The notes: generated by a model not told the origin, from the letters alone. A stretch of 64,000 bases of DNA from Branchiostoma floridae (GCF_000003815.2 NC_049988.1:21297958-21361957); one strand, 5' to 3'. Positions 48,802-59,944 are shown, counted from the stretch's first letter. Numbers and translations: made by a program.

Positions 48802-48901
48802 NNNNNNNNNNNNNNNNNNNNNNNNNNNNNNNNNNNNNNNNNNNNNNNNNNNNNNNNNNNNNNNNNNNNNNNNNNNNNNNNNNNNNNNNNNNNNNNNNNN
48901 N
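48802..48901. other. Assembly gap, 100 N
   Basis: Separates a 38-bp triplicated motif (cactagaacaactgagttga) from the zinc-finger relic. Confidence 0.99.
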
Positions 48902-48904
48902 AGA

Positions 48905-50262
48905 CAGACCCCACAAACTCACACTGGAGACAGACCACACAAACTCACACTTTGTCAGCTGCACACTTTTTGAAAGTGAAAGTTCATTGGCACCATTTCC
49001 TTGTCCTTGGCAGTGGAACAGACCGTAGATCATTTGCGGTCACAGCTGCCAAGTGTACAATAAACCTCGCACAGGAGACCAACCCTAAATAACCACTTCA
49101 ATACATCAGCTATAGTCGCTTGGGCAGGAAAATGTATGGCCTCTATTCTGCCACATTCAGCAGTGAAAATGGCAGCAATCCATGTCTAGCTACAGGTGCC
49201 AAATGCACCGATATTGTCTTCACTAAAACTCACAGGAGACAAACCTTACAGGACTACTGTATTACTGTAAATGCAGAAATGTTTGCGGTGGATTACTGTT
49301 CGCAGTTTTCGCGGTGGCCACTTAACCGCGAACTTAAAACCACCGCAAACATTTTTCTATTATGGTATTAGACTGCAGTCTATGATGTTACCGCGAACTT
49401 AAATCCACCGCGAAAAGTCCTTTTTCCCGCTACCGCGAAATTAAATCACCACGAATTTAAATGCATTTACAGTATGTCAGCCATGGATAGTTCAGCTGCA
49501 AGTTGATTACCTCTATTTTCCCTCCCTCAGCAGTGAAAGTGAGAGTAATTCATCTCTAGTTACAGCTGACAGATCCTCTAATCTCCTCTTCACTAAAACC
49601 CACACAGGAGACCAACCCTGCAGAACTATTCCTGTAAGTCAGCTATAGTTGCTTGATGTTGAAGTTTATTGCCTTTAACTTCACCATCTTCACCTGTGCA
49701 GAAGACACTGATACGTCTCTATAGTTACAGCTGACAGATTCTCTAATCTCCTCTTCACTAAAACCCACACAGGAGAGCGACCCTGCAGAACTATTCCTGT
49801 AAGTCAGCCATAGTTGCTTGATGTAGAAGTTTATTGCTTCCCCATCTTCACCTGTGCAGTAGACACTGATACATCTCTATAGTTACAGCTGCTAGATTCA
49901 CTAATCTCCTCTTCACTAAAACCCACACAGGAGAGCGACCCTGCAGAACTATTCCTGGAAGTCAGCTATAGTTGGTTGATGTTGAAGTTTATTTCCTTTA
50001 TCTTTCCCATCTTCACCTGTTCAAAAGACACTGATACATCTCTAAATATAGTTACAGCTGACAGATCCTCTAATCTCTTCTAAAAACTCACACAGGAGAC
50101 AAACCCTACAAAACAGCCTTGGGTTGAATGCACTTGAAGCTTCACTGCTCCAATTTTGATGCTGCCAGTAGTGAAAAATCCAGCAATTCATTTTGCAGGC
50201 ACATCTGCCACGTCCGCTAATCCCGACTAAAACTCACACTGGAGACAAACCCAGAAGTTCAA
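48905..50262 (+). pseudogene. Decayed C2H2 zinc-finger array
   Basis: The finger-linker sequence recurs about every 145-165 bp, close to two fingers (168 bp). Readable linkers include THTGDRPHK (near 48917), KTHTGDQPC (49595), KTHTGERPC (49760, 49918), THTGDKPYKT (50086) and THTGDKP (50231). Upstream of several are finger-like strings such as TADRFSNLLFTKTH and YSATFSSENGSN, but the Cys pairs and frame are mostly lost and stops are frequent. A MITE (49265-49472) splits it. It reads as a relic of a tandem C2H2 gene inside the TRRAP intron, not an active gene. A tandem repeat with accidental HTGE similarity is the alternative but is unlikely given THTGDKPYK. Confidence 0.65.
49265..49472 (+). 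mobile_element. TA-flanked MITE, copy 6 (best preserved)
   Basis: CTGTAAATGCAG and ATGCATTTACAG lie between TA dinucleotides, and the interior motifs are complete. It is inserted into the decayed zinc-finger array. Confidence 0.88.
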
Positions 50263-51631
50263 CACTTCATTACATCAGGGGCCGGTTGAGTGAACTTGAG
50301 AGTTCGTTGACACCGCTTAAGTGTCCCAGATGGTGAAACGGATCATTGTTCATAGCTGGCCACAGCTGCCTCCTTGTCTATTCCCCATTAAAACTGAGTA
50401 AATCTGCTTCATGGTGAAGGGTTCTGTGTGTTTGATCGTCTGTGCATCGTGTAACTGCCAGCATCATTTAGGTAGTTTCCATCATTAGGCTATAGGGACA
50501 TTGGTCTTGTGCAGATTCAAAGTATGATGAAAAAGACTGTTACAAAATCCTTCTTCTAAAGTCGGTTTGTTTATAGCAGGATTTTAAACTGATGTGGTTG
50601 TACCTTTGCAATTTGTGAGATTTACTTTTTGTAGTGATTTTGCAAACTTGTGATGATTGATACATTTTGGGGGAGGATAATATGTGCTGTTTTACATTGA
50701 GGTTATACAAAATGCCCATCTTGCAGTTAGTGGGTTTGTCAATAGTATGTTGAAATTCCTATGGTCATTTTGTCATGACAGCTAAGAGTTTTCATGTCAT
50801 TTTAGGGGGTCCGGGAAAGGTTTGAAATCTAGACCCTCTGAACTTTCCTGCATTTTAAGGGAGGATTTTGCTGGTAGACTCAGCTTGGATCAATGGCTTA
50901 ATTTCTGGAGATCATTGCAAAATTGCATTTTTTATTATATTACATGGCAATTTTTGTCCGTCACAGAGGATGGAATGGACAAAATTTTTGTCCGTTCCCA
51001 GCTGCAAAATTCTGTCAAAGGACAGAAGGACGGATGCTGGCTCTATTTGTATACAATGTATGGCTTATAGAACCCTACTTTAGTCTAAATCAACACCACT
51101 AGCAACAAGACTACCTTGAATGCTATACATTGTCCCTATAAATCATAGTTACACTGCTGCAGGTTTAACCAAGACAGAGCTAGCATCTCCCTAAGCCTGA
51201 CAACCTCCTGCTGTACGCAGATGACCACTTAGGGAACCTCCATTTGTACCGATACTCGACAGTGCTTTTTATCAACTACTCTGATCTGCCACATTGTAGC
51301 ATAATCAAGACAGATGCACACGCCCATGCTGATACATTGTTTCATGTCTCTGCTTCAATAGGCCAGTGGCTCTAATGAAATAGATATGCATGGTACATGT
51401 AACATTGTGTCTGCTAGGGAAAAAGCTTTTAGTTCTTGTAGTTCTTGTGACTTATACTATGGAGAAATAGCTAAAAATGGTCAGAACATGTTGGATCAAT
51501 GTTTTGTAGCTGAGTTTTGGTGAGACATCAAGTGGCGTTTGTATTTCCATTTGTCATGTGTCTTGTACTTTTAGTGGAATGTAGGGCTTATTCAAGTCTG
51601 AAATTAGTAAAAGAAACAGGTTGTTACATTT
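50263..51631 (+). other. Intron D-E, unique except one repeat
   Basis: Only the dispersed repeat at 50795-51045 was recognised. Confidence 0.5.
50795..51045 (+). mobile_element. Dispersed repeat shared with 57690-57890
   Basis: gaaatctagaccctctgaac, ttttgctggtagactcagct and cgtcacagaggatggaatgg occur as reverse complement in 57690-57890. No terminus was resolved. Confidence 0.6.
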
Positions 51632-51894
51632 GATTGACAGGTTGTTACATTTGATTGACAGGTTGTTACATTTGATTGACAGGTTGTTACTTTTGATTGA
51701 CAGGTTGTTACTTTTGATTGACAGGTTGTTGTTTGATTGATAAGTTATATGTTTGATTGACAGGTTGATTGACAGGTTGTTATGTTTGATTGACACCTGG
51801 GGGAGTCAGTGATCACCTGTTACCTGCACATCTGTGCTGATGTTATAATGTTTGATTGACAGGCTGATTGACTGCTTGTATGTTTGATTGACAG
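51632..51894 (+). repeat. 21-bp minisatellite carrying the exon E acceptor
   Basis: The unit ttacatttgattgacaggtt is repeated about eight times and then continues irregularly to the true acceptor. Each unit keeps tttgattgacag, the sequence used as the exon E 3' splice site. Inside, 51794-51834 is a decayed copy of the first 40 or so bases of exon E (matching cacctggg and atcacctgttacctgcac). Confidence 0.9.
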
Positions 51895-52083
51895 GTTGCT
51901 CCACCTGGGCGTGTCCGCCATCACCTGTTACCTGCACGCCTGCCGCCACACGAACGAGTCGAAGTGCCGGAAGTACCTTGCCAAGGTCATCTGGCTGCTT
52001 ACGTACGATGACGACAAGGGCACGCTCGCCGAGGCCGTCGATAAGTACTGCATCGGGGTGCCGCACGTCCAGTGGTTGCCATG
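51895..52083 (+). CDS. TRRAP: TRRAP exon E (FAT region)
   Basis: The acceptor is ttgattgacag and the donor is CCATG|gtaatg. One base completes Arg at the start, and two bases of a Trp codon end the exon. It encodes LLHLGVSAITCYLHACRH, TNESKCRKYLAKVIWLL, TYDDDKGTLAEAVDKY and CIGVPHVQWLP(W). It is clearly richer in C, G and CpG than the flanking intron, as expected of coding sequence. The acceptor is unusual because the same 21-bp unit that carries it is tandemly repeated upstream over 51632-51790, and a decayed copy of the exon start lies at 51794-51834. Confidence 0.96.
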
Positions 52084-52667
52084 GTAATGACATTTTTTTT
52101 TATTATCCTTTAGCATTGCACAGTGGATTAACGCACACTTCTGTTAACTGCACAAGGCCCCAAATCCCAAACCGGTGTGATTACTTCGCATTATTGCACC
52201 AGCCAGATAATTACACGACATACGATGGCAAATACATGTATATGGGCTTTGCAATTAAACAGCTTATACTGTATTTGTTTTATGTACAACTCTCAATGTA
52301 GTGTCATTTGACACAAATCCATTTTTCTTGCATACTGTATCTGGATAATGTTTAGTCGGACCCTTACTTCCCCATGACCTCAAGGAAAAGTGGCCAGCAG
52401 GTCAAACTGCGCTTCTCATGAATAAATTTGTCCTTGTACTGTCTGCTATTCTTGACTTACTTCTTGTCCCAGTAACATCTTAAAAATCCTAAACAGTGTA
52501 ACTTAAACTAGGATTTACAACAATGAATAAAGCAAAGAGAAAGTAGTTGACCACAGAAAATTTTATGTTCTAAATGGCAGTTGACCGAAAGTAAGTAAAG
52601 ACATTTTTGGATGAGGCTCTTGAGATCATGAACTTCTGACCTGTGGCCTCTGACCTGTACTTCCCAG

Positions 52668-52755
52668 GATTCCCCAGCTGCTGACCTGTCTGATCCGGAA
52701 CGAAGGGAAGACGATCTTGAACTTGCTGAGTCAGGTGGGCAGGGTCTATCCGCAG
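52668..52755 (+). CDS. TRRAP: TRRAP exon F (FAT region)
   Basis: The acceptor is acttcccag and the donor is CCGCAG|gtgaga. One base completes the Trp codon from exon E, and the exon ends in phase 0. It encodes IPQLLTCLIRNEGKTILNLL followed by SQVGRVYPQ, the conserved helix before the AVYFPIRT block. Four further copies of the exon 3' end plus donor follow at about 82-bp spacing (52820-53105). The first two keep a GT donor, while in the last two the donor has become AT. Confidence 0.95.
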
Positions 52756-53120
52756 GTGAGAGCCCTTCTCTCATTGGTCAACACTCAGGTAGTATTTCAT
52801 AGTAAGTCAGCCAATCACTAAGGTGCAGGGTCTACCCACAGGTGAGAGCCCTTCACTCATTGGTCAACAGGTAGTATTTCATAGTAAGTCAGCCAATAAC
52901 AAAGGTGCAGGGTCTACCCTCAGGTGAGAGCCCTTCTCTCATTGGTCAACAGGTGGTATTTCATAGTAAGTCAGCCAATCACTAAGCTGCAGTGTCTATA
53001 AACAGATGAGAGCCCTTCTCTCATTGGTCAACAGGTGGTATTTCATAGTAAGCCAGCCAATCGCTAAGCTGCAGTGCCCACAAACAGATGAGAGCCCTCC
53101 TGTGATTGGTCAAAGTTTGT
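52741..53120 (+). repeat. 82-bp array of exon F 3' end and donor
   Basis: After the real exon end there are four more copies of cagggtctay-ncncag joined to gtgagagccc, then cattggtcaacaggt and ttcatagtaagtcagccaat. Exon-like ends fall at 52841, 52923, 53005 and 53087. Divergence grows with distance. Confidence 0.93.
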
Positions 53121-53180
53121 ATTTACATGATTGAGCAGCCCAACACAGAGGGCTAAAAATAAGATCTCTGTAGACCCCTA

Positions 53181-53310
53181 AAGGTTAGACATCCAAGTAA
53201 TAAGATACGCCAAATATCATGTTTGTGTCACTGACGGAAGATAGTGGATACTATCTGAAATGTCTGACCGTTTCCAAAATCATATCCAGTTGCTTGAGTA
53301 AATGAGTAAC
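53181..53310. mobile_element. About 130-bp TIR element, rearranged copy
   Basis: Starts in plus orientation (aggttagacatccaagtaat, aagatacgccaaata) and then switches to the inverted half (gtcactgacggaagatag, catatccagttgcttgagta). Confidence 0.62.
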
Positions 53311-53584
53311 TGCATTCTGGCATAACTGAACAATGTCTTGAATCTAATTCTACTGCTCGCCCAGTTAAAGACAAATGTTTACTGATTTAACAGTAACCTT
53401 GGTGAGAAAATGCAGTCACAGGAAAAGGAGAAGGCTTTTCATCTTGTAGCTATCACCGTGAAAAACTACAGGGCATGTAATTATTGTGTTCACAAGCAGT
53501 CTACATAAATGATAGTTCTCCTGTTACTGCCATATTTCATACAGTAACTGCTTAATCATTCCTATACTTGTATCATACATGTAC

Positions 53585-54092
53585 AGGGCTCGAAATACTT
53601 TTTTCTGCATACCTGCACTGGTGCAGGTAACATTGAAAATTACCTGCACCAGACAAGTTTTACCTGCATCACTCTAAATTCAGCAATTATGGATCATACT
53701 TAAATTGTTCAGGAACCATTGCTACTATTTTCTTTATACTTTATAGGTGGTAACAGTCAATGCAGCTAATAACAATCCACATACAACTTACATTTATGTA
53801 TATACCCAGTACATGGACCAGTGCAGGTTAGGTGCAGGTAGACACCAGAAATACCTGCACAGCTCCAATTTTACCTGCACTAACCTGTATATACCCAGTA
53901 CATGGACCAGTGCAGGTTAGGTGCAGGTAGACACCAGAAATACCTGCATGGCTCCAATTTTACCTGCACTAACCTGCATATACCCAGTACATGGACCAGT
54001 GCAGGTTAGGTGCAGGTAGACACCAGAAATACCTGCATGGCTCCAATTTTACCTGCACTAACCTGCATGCACAGGTGGTATTTCCAGCCCTG
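53585..54092. mobile_element. hAT-like MITE with internal repeats
   Basis: The 8-bp target duplication acatgtac lies at 53577-53584 and 54093-54100. Termini are AGGGCTCGAAATAC and GTATTTCCAGCCCT. The interior is built from acctgca/tgcaggt motifs and a unit of about 85 bp repeated three times. It is related in inverted orientation to the element at 41925. Confidence 0.85.
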
Positions 54093-54349
54093 ACATGTAC
54101 ACCCAGGCCCATGAGAAACAGCAGAGCATGTAATGACTATTTTTATTAGCAGTTGTAATAAATGATAGGCAGTGACAGCCATATGTCATAACCACGGTGT
54201 TTAGACATCTTGTGTTGGATCCTCTTTATCATTCGGTTAACCATGAAAAACAACAGAGCATGTAATGATGGTTTCCACATGCCTGGAGTGATACAATTGT
54301 AGTTAGACTGTTACGAGTGTACTCCTAGAATACAGTGTGACAATGTTGT

Positions 54350-54640
54350 TAAGAATTGTGGCAATACAGTTAAATGTTACTGCAATGTTGTTAAAGTTGT
54401 AGCAAGTTCTTCTAAATTGTAATAGTTATTTTTTCAAAGGTGGTAGCGACATTTCTAGTAATGTTGTTAAAAGTCGTAGCAATATTGGAAAAAATTGTAG
54501 AAATGTTGTGAAAAATTGTACCAATATTGTAAAAAGTTGTAGCAATATTGTTTCAAGTAGTAGCAATATCATTGCCTCAAGTTGTAGCAATATTGACAAT
54601 GTGAATAGTTGTAGCAATGTATTTAGTTACTATAAGGTTT
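54350..54640. repeat. 24-30 bp imperfect minisatellite
   Basis: Repeated gttgtagcaatattgtnaaa with many indels, just upstream of the exon G acceptor duplication. Confidence 0.8.
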
Positions 54641-54675
54641 TCATTCACAAGTACCATTATAGCAATGTTCTGAAA

Positions 54676-54741
54676 TTAAACATTGTATCAATGTTATCCA
54701 ACGCGTTGCGATTTTTCCCTCCTCCAGGCGGTGTACTTCCC
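54676..54741 (+). repeat. 66-bp duplicate of exon G acceptor
   Basis: The unit ttaaacattgtatcaatgtt through the acceptor to tacttccc is repeated at 54742-54807 with one or two changes. The copied acceptor ends at 54727. Confidence 0.93.
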
Positions 54742-54793
54742 TTAAACATTGTATCAATGTTATCCAACACGTTGCGATTTTTCCCTCCTCCAG

Positions 54794-54854
54794 GCGGTGT
54801 ACTTCCCCATCAGGACCATGTACCTCACCCTGAAGATCGAGCAGAGGGAACGAT
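54794..54854 (+). CDS. TRRAP: TRRAP exon G (FAT region)
   Basis: This is a short exon between the acceptor ccctcctccag and the donor CGAT|gtaagt. It starts in phase 0 and ends one base into a Tyr codon. It encodes AVYFPIRTMYLTLKIEQRER, one of the most conserved strings of the family. The intron end and first 15 exon bases are duplicated 66 bp upstream (exon base 54728). The upstream copy would hit TAA after five codons, so only the downstream acceptor can give full-length protein. Confidence 0.96.
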
Positions 54855-55249
54855 GTAAGTACAAACTTGAAACTTGAAACAACACATCAAACAAACAAAC
54901 CCTTTTTGGCTCATGCAAAAGACGGATGCAGCCCCAACTGAGATGCCCTACTTGAATGAATGAATGATTTTATTTGTAAAACATTGCAGCTTGGTAGCTG
55001 AATTGCGAGTTACATTACACTAATTGTGGGTTATCTCCACATACATAAATTAACACAATCATCGTGAGTAAAACTAGGCTATTGAATCTCTGCATAAATC
55101 TACACGGTATATTCCGACAGTTTACACAGACATTGACTAAGATACACTTTCGGACACTAGTCGCCACTTGTATACAGTAGATCTAAGGCACGTGGGATGA
55201 AGGACAACGCATGTCTTTTAAACCTGCTTGAGGCAACCCCTCGAAAATG

Positions 55250-55405
55250 GAACCCCCATGTTACATCCTTTCCAAAAGAGAGATGCAGCCCCAACCGAGA
55301 TGGCCAATCAAGATTTAACCTGGTTCTCAGCTAGTTACCGACTAATTGAAACCAAGACCTCAACTGTGAGGCTGCTACCAGTTGAGCTACAGGGACATCC
55401 CCTCT
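55250..55405 (-). mobile_element. Second tRNA-like SINE type
   Basis: The minus strand reads TGTCCCTGTAGCTCAACTGG (A-box region of a tRNA), then cctcacagttgaggtcttgg and a worn B-box, and continues past any tRNA 3' end. Degenerate stems rule out a functional tRNA. Confidence 0.6.
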
Positions 55406-55439
55406 CTGTAGCAGTACCTGTACCTTTTTCCTGCCAGTT

Positions 55440-55670
55440 TTGCGATGAGTAACCACCTCCGAGCCATTTCCCACCAGACTCCGGCACGCGCTCTGATTGA
55501 ACTGTGCCAGAGTCTGTAAAAGCTGTTACAGAAATTGCCGGCAGTCAGATGTGGTTAATGCCGCCGGTCGGCACTTCTGGGAGCCGGGCGCCATAACCGG
55601 GGCTTAATGTGCGAAGGTTTGGGGATCAGGGCGCACGGGTCAAGGCAAGGGTCTGTTTTGGGGGAACAGT
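55440..55670. promoter_or_regulatory. CpG-rich intronic island
   Basis: Non-repetitive GC-rich block (tggttaatgccgccggtcgg, ggcgccataaccggggctta) in the G-H intron. No coding frame matching TRRAP. Confidence 0.25.
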
Positions 55671-57344
55671 CTCCCAAAAGAATGCAACAACAGTCCCCTG
55701 CGTTATCATTGTTTAATGTTACGGTCACATTTCCAACCCAACCCTCCAGGCAATTTTTGGAAACAAAAATTAAAGTTTCATTTTCATTTTATTCAAAGTG
55801 TGTATAAAGGAATATACTCACATTATGCTGAAGATTATTTTGTCTTACAGGCATCAAAACATCAGGTGAGATGAAAAATGTGTAAAAAAAAAACAAAAAC
55901 AACTCTACTATCCTATGATGATCGACCAACCTGATGAAATTATTTTCGGTAACTTATTTTTCTTACGTTTTGGGTTTTTTGTGGTCACTTATATCAAAAT
56001 GCTGACCTATGTGAAACTAGAACAACAACCATCATACTGTAATTTAGTGGGGAAGTCCCTAGACAGTTGAGGGCATGTGGGGTCAAGGCCAGAAAACTAG
56101 GTGACTGCGGATGTTTTCCCATTGTCAAGATGTGAACGCTCAGACTTGATAGCTTTTGGCTACAGCAATGTTGGCAAGAAATTGGGGATTGAGAATTGGG
56201 GGTGATTTAAGTGCCTGGAAGTGTTTTGTTTTGCTACAAAGTATCCTATTCTGTCTGATGTAATGTATCAGTTTCCTATAGGGCATGGCAGGTCAAGGCT
56301 TGGAAGAAATAGTCCATTTAGCATACAGCATTAGGCCCCAGGTCTCTAAACTGTTGTTATTACACTGAAACAATATTCTCCCTAGCCAGTGTTCTAGCCT
56401 GGATTTTATTTTAGCGTGATATTAATGGCAGTGGAGCAAGCAACGGGGTGCGTGTGTGAAAATGGGGGTTCTTGGCCCTTTTATTGTGGAGAGAATTAGG
56501 AATTGTAAGGAAAAAAGTTGACATTGTACATGAGGTTACTGTAGTCTTTTTAGATATAGGGTGTAAGTGGTAGGATTTTTTTGTCAGTTTAGAGTGACTC
56601 CTATCAACATTTTTCATTCTTGATCATTCTTGATTTTTCGACCAGGTGGAATGTAATTTAGAGGCTTTATTCGTCCATTAGCTGTGATACAAGATGGTAC
56701 ACCGCTAGTCTTCCTGGACATAAAAGTTCACTCATGACACAATGTATACGTGACACATACAAAAACTTTACAGTGCAATTATTTCTTCAATTAATTCTTC
56801 CAAGTCTAGCCTTTTGAGCTCTACAAACCGGTACTGTAGACTAAATATTCTAACAGTTCAGGACACCTGAGGTGAAGGTTGGGGTTGTAAAAGTTGTGTG
56901 GAAGCGAAAGTATCTCACATGCTCTGCAGCATTTTCCTTTGAAGTAATGCAGCCACTTTTATATCCCGTGACCCATCCCCATCAATGTTCGGTCTTCTGT
57001 TGCACATTTTGTGGTCGTTACTGCACGGTTCATGTTCGGTCTTCTGTTGCACACTCTGTACATTAACCAGGGAATTTCAGTCTAGGGAGAATTGTGCCGG
57101 GAAATATTTTACTTTGAAGCTGTATGAAGCCAATTTTGGGAGCCATGAACCATTCGAGGTTCAAATTGCTATTCTAATGCTTAAAGCCAGGCAGAAATGG
57201 GAGTTCATGTCGGGTGAAGGCTGGATTAGTGTTACCCACAGTACCTGCAAGCTTTTTTCATTCTTTAAGGTAATTCCAATTGGAGCACTTAGTTACCAGA
57301 TTAAAGCTGGAAGACCAACACAGAGTTAAAAGTTGAAGTCCTTC
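55671..57344 (+). other. Intron G-H, nothing recognised
   Basis: Unique AT-rich sequence. gttcggtcttctgttgcaca is duplicated near 56985 and 57030. Confidence 0.5.
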
Positions 57345-58060
57345 CTGCACCAGATGGTGTGTAGGGCGGCACACATCTCCATTTCAGTAGCCATGGGCCA
57401 CACAGCTTGGTGTAATCACTACAGCAGGGGGCTAGTCCACGGGTATGGTGTGTGTTCCACTACCATACTCTTTCCGAAATGCTGAATGCTAAGCAGAAAA
57501 AGCAGCATGTACCATTTTTAAAGCATTCTTCGAGTCTTTGGTTTAAAGCAGTGGAGATTTGAACCCCAGATCTTCCTAATGTACATTAAACAGTCACTTC
57601 GTTCCCCGACCATTGCTGGGAGAGCCGGAGTGATTTGTGTGGTGTTTAATGTGTTGTGCAGCAATCGCCAGCATTGCAGCTGCACTAATGGGGGGGGGGG
57701 CACCAAAATTTTCCCCATTCCGTCCTCTGTCACTGACAAAAATCAACATAAATTGAGCCAAGCCGAGTCTACCAGCAAAATTTGTTCCTCAAAATAAAGT
57801 AAATAGCATTTCAGAGGGTCTAGATTTATATATTTCCATTCAAAATCCAGGGGACAGAAAAAAAGGCTGGCTGGAACACTGGGTGTGACCCAGGTATGGT
57901 TTGAATCTTCGACCTCCCAAATGTATGGCAAACACTCTATTCCCCCGACCATTGCACACAAAGCCAGAGTGATTTGTGTGTTGTTTAATGTGTTGTGCAG
58001 CAAGCTACGGCATTACTGCTGCACTAATGTGGGGCCACATGCATTAGTGTCGTATAGTTA
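57345..58060 (-). mobile_element. Composite dispersed repeat region
   Basis: Two diverged units share accattgc-x-x-x-x-x-gccggagtgattt-like text, gttgtgcagcaa and gctgcactaatg (57540-57690 and 57900-58035). Minus-strand B-box-like text occurs in each. 57690-57890 is the inverse of 50795-51045. Confidence 0.5.
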
Positions 58061-58094
58061 AACACAAAGCCTGCTGAAGGCCACCAGCAGATGG

Positions 58095-58430
58095 GTTAGT
58101 GTGAACGGATATACGGCACTTTCCAGTTGGACAGAGGAAAGGCTGCTATTCAGCCAACTGATGAATCAAACCCCCAGGCCACTCCAAGTTAGATAGTTGT
58201 TTGCTTAAAAAATTCATGATTTCATCTTAAACAAAAAAGAAATTATGTGATACACTTCAGTCGTTTCATTAGTTGACATCTCAAAGTTTATAGTATATGT
58301 GAAACCATTTACGGCAGTTTCCAGTTGGCCAGAGGAAAGGCTGCTTAGTTTCAGGCAACTGATGAATCAAACCCCCAAGCTACTCCAAGTTAGGTAGTTG
58401 TTTGTTGGGCTTGCTTAAAAAAATCCTGAT
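58095..58430. repeat. About 205-bp duplication
   Basis: cagttggacagaggaaaggc, caactgatgaatcaaacccc and actccaagttagatagttgt appear twice. Confidence 0.85.
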
Positions 58431-59330
58431 TTGATATGAAAAAGAAAGATATAATGTGGTACATACTTTAGTTGCTTGTTTAGTTCAATTTGCTAATCTT
58501 TGAAGTATTAGGCAAAACCTATTTCTTATGTTCTCCAAAAACGTTTCTAAGACTTGAAGTTTCTTCCATTTTCAGCTTTTGCTCCATTCGATTGTTTGCC
58601 GAAAAGAATGATAAAATGAATGGTGAGAAAAAATAAGTTATGAATGGTATTCGACATGTACAGTTTTGCATAGAACCATGTAAGTCAGCTACATTACAAA
58701 ACTACATGTGCCCATGGAAGAAGTGCCATATTTCCTCCTCAGTCTAAGGTTCCACCACCACCTTTAACTTGAGTCTTGCCTGCATGTTCACAAAACCATT
58801 GTTTACCTGTCAAAGTTTCTTGGTCACAGTTTTCCAAAGCAATCTGAGAAACAAGTCATCAAATTAGATGAGCCGGAATGAAGTAGTTTCCCCCGGAAGC
58901 GGGCCGGGGTGCGGGTCTAGGAGCAAATTTTACGACAAGGTTCGAGGACGAACGTCCGTAGTAGGACATCTGTAACCATGAAACTCTCAGTGCTGCGGCA
59001 CTTCCCAACGATTTGTGGGGAGGGCCGGGACCAACGGCACTTAACGGCAGCGTTTATCATGTTAGATCTATGGTACTTTAGGCACTCACATTTATTTACT
59101 GGGTTCTTTGGCATTTTGTAGAAGAAATTTTGATAGAAGATGGTGCAGCTATGTGTAAACACAAGGGTACTATAAGCCAGAGCCACTCTAAAGATTCTCT
59201 GATATTTTGAAGCAAAAATTCAGCAAGAGATTGAAGTTGATAACACACAAGGGTGCTGGGAACAAAACTTGAATCTGATTTGAGTATGTTTAATATTCAA
59301 TTCCTGAAACTGTATGATTGTGCCAAGATA
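58431..59330 (+). other. Intron G-H, unique
   Basis: A GC-rich patch at 58880-59040 (ggaagcgggccggggtgcgg). No gene. Confidence 0.5.
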
Positions 59331-59461
59331 TGTCAATGAAGGTTAGACATTCAGGACCTGGTAATAAGATACGGCAAATAGCAATTACTCAAGCAACTGG
59401 ATATGATTTTGGAAATTCTCAGACGTTTCAGATAACCACCTGTTATCTTTCGTCATTGACA
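59331..59461 (+). mobile_element. About 130-bp TIR element, best copy
   Basis: Termini gtcaatgaaggttagac and ttatctttcgtcattgac. The core is actcaagcaactggatatga and tcagacgtttcagataac. No open frame. Confidence 0.7.
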
Positions 59462-59944
59462 CGTGTGAGTACAAAGTACAGACTGTCCCTCAGTCTTTGT
59501 TTTCATGTTAATCTTCCAGTGAAGCATAAGTTTTTTTTGATCCACGAACCACGAGATTGAATTGCTATTGCCTAATGAGATCATGTATTACAGCAGAGAG
59601 AGGGCCTTTAGAACAGCACTTATGTGCATATTTGTTATGGCTGATATATTGCAGGGAAGGGGGGGGGCATGACAGTTTGGTTCAGATGAATGTTAGGGTG
59701 ATTTGGGCGATTGAGGCCTGCATTTTTTTTTCTTTCACAGCAAAACTTTAGAGAATTTTTCATTTTTCCCCCAAGCAGACTTTTTCGACTTGCTTATTGC
59801 CTGAGAGGGTACAAATTTACCAGCTCTGGAGGGCTGAAGCTAGGTCATGATACAACAACATGTACATTGCATTTCGGTAAACACTGGGCATACCTAGTTG
59901 ATTTTTTTCTTGGATTTGTAAAATAAATGTTTATTGGAAATGTT

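Noticed and set aside
48905-50262. A working zinc-finger gene
   Set aside because: Frame breaks, stops and missing Cys pairs in nearly every unit, with a transposon inside.
51888-52301. 137-codon frame overlapping exon E
   Set aside because: Shadow frame of the GC-rich exon. The TRRAP frame matches the family and uses both splice sites.
54508-54858. 116-codon frame across exon G
   Set aside because: It is in a different frame from TRRAP and made mostly of the gttgtagcaatatt minisatellite.
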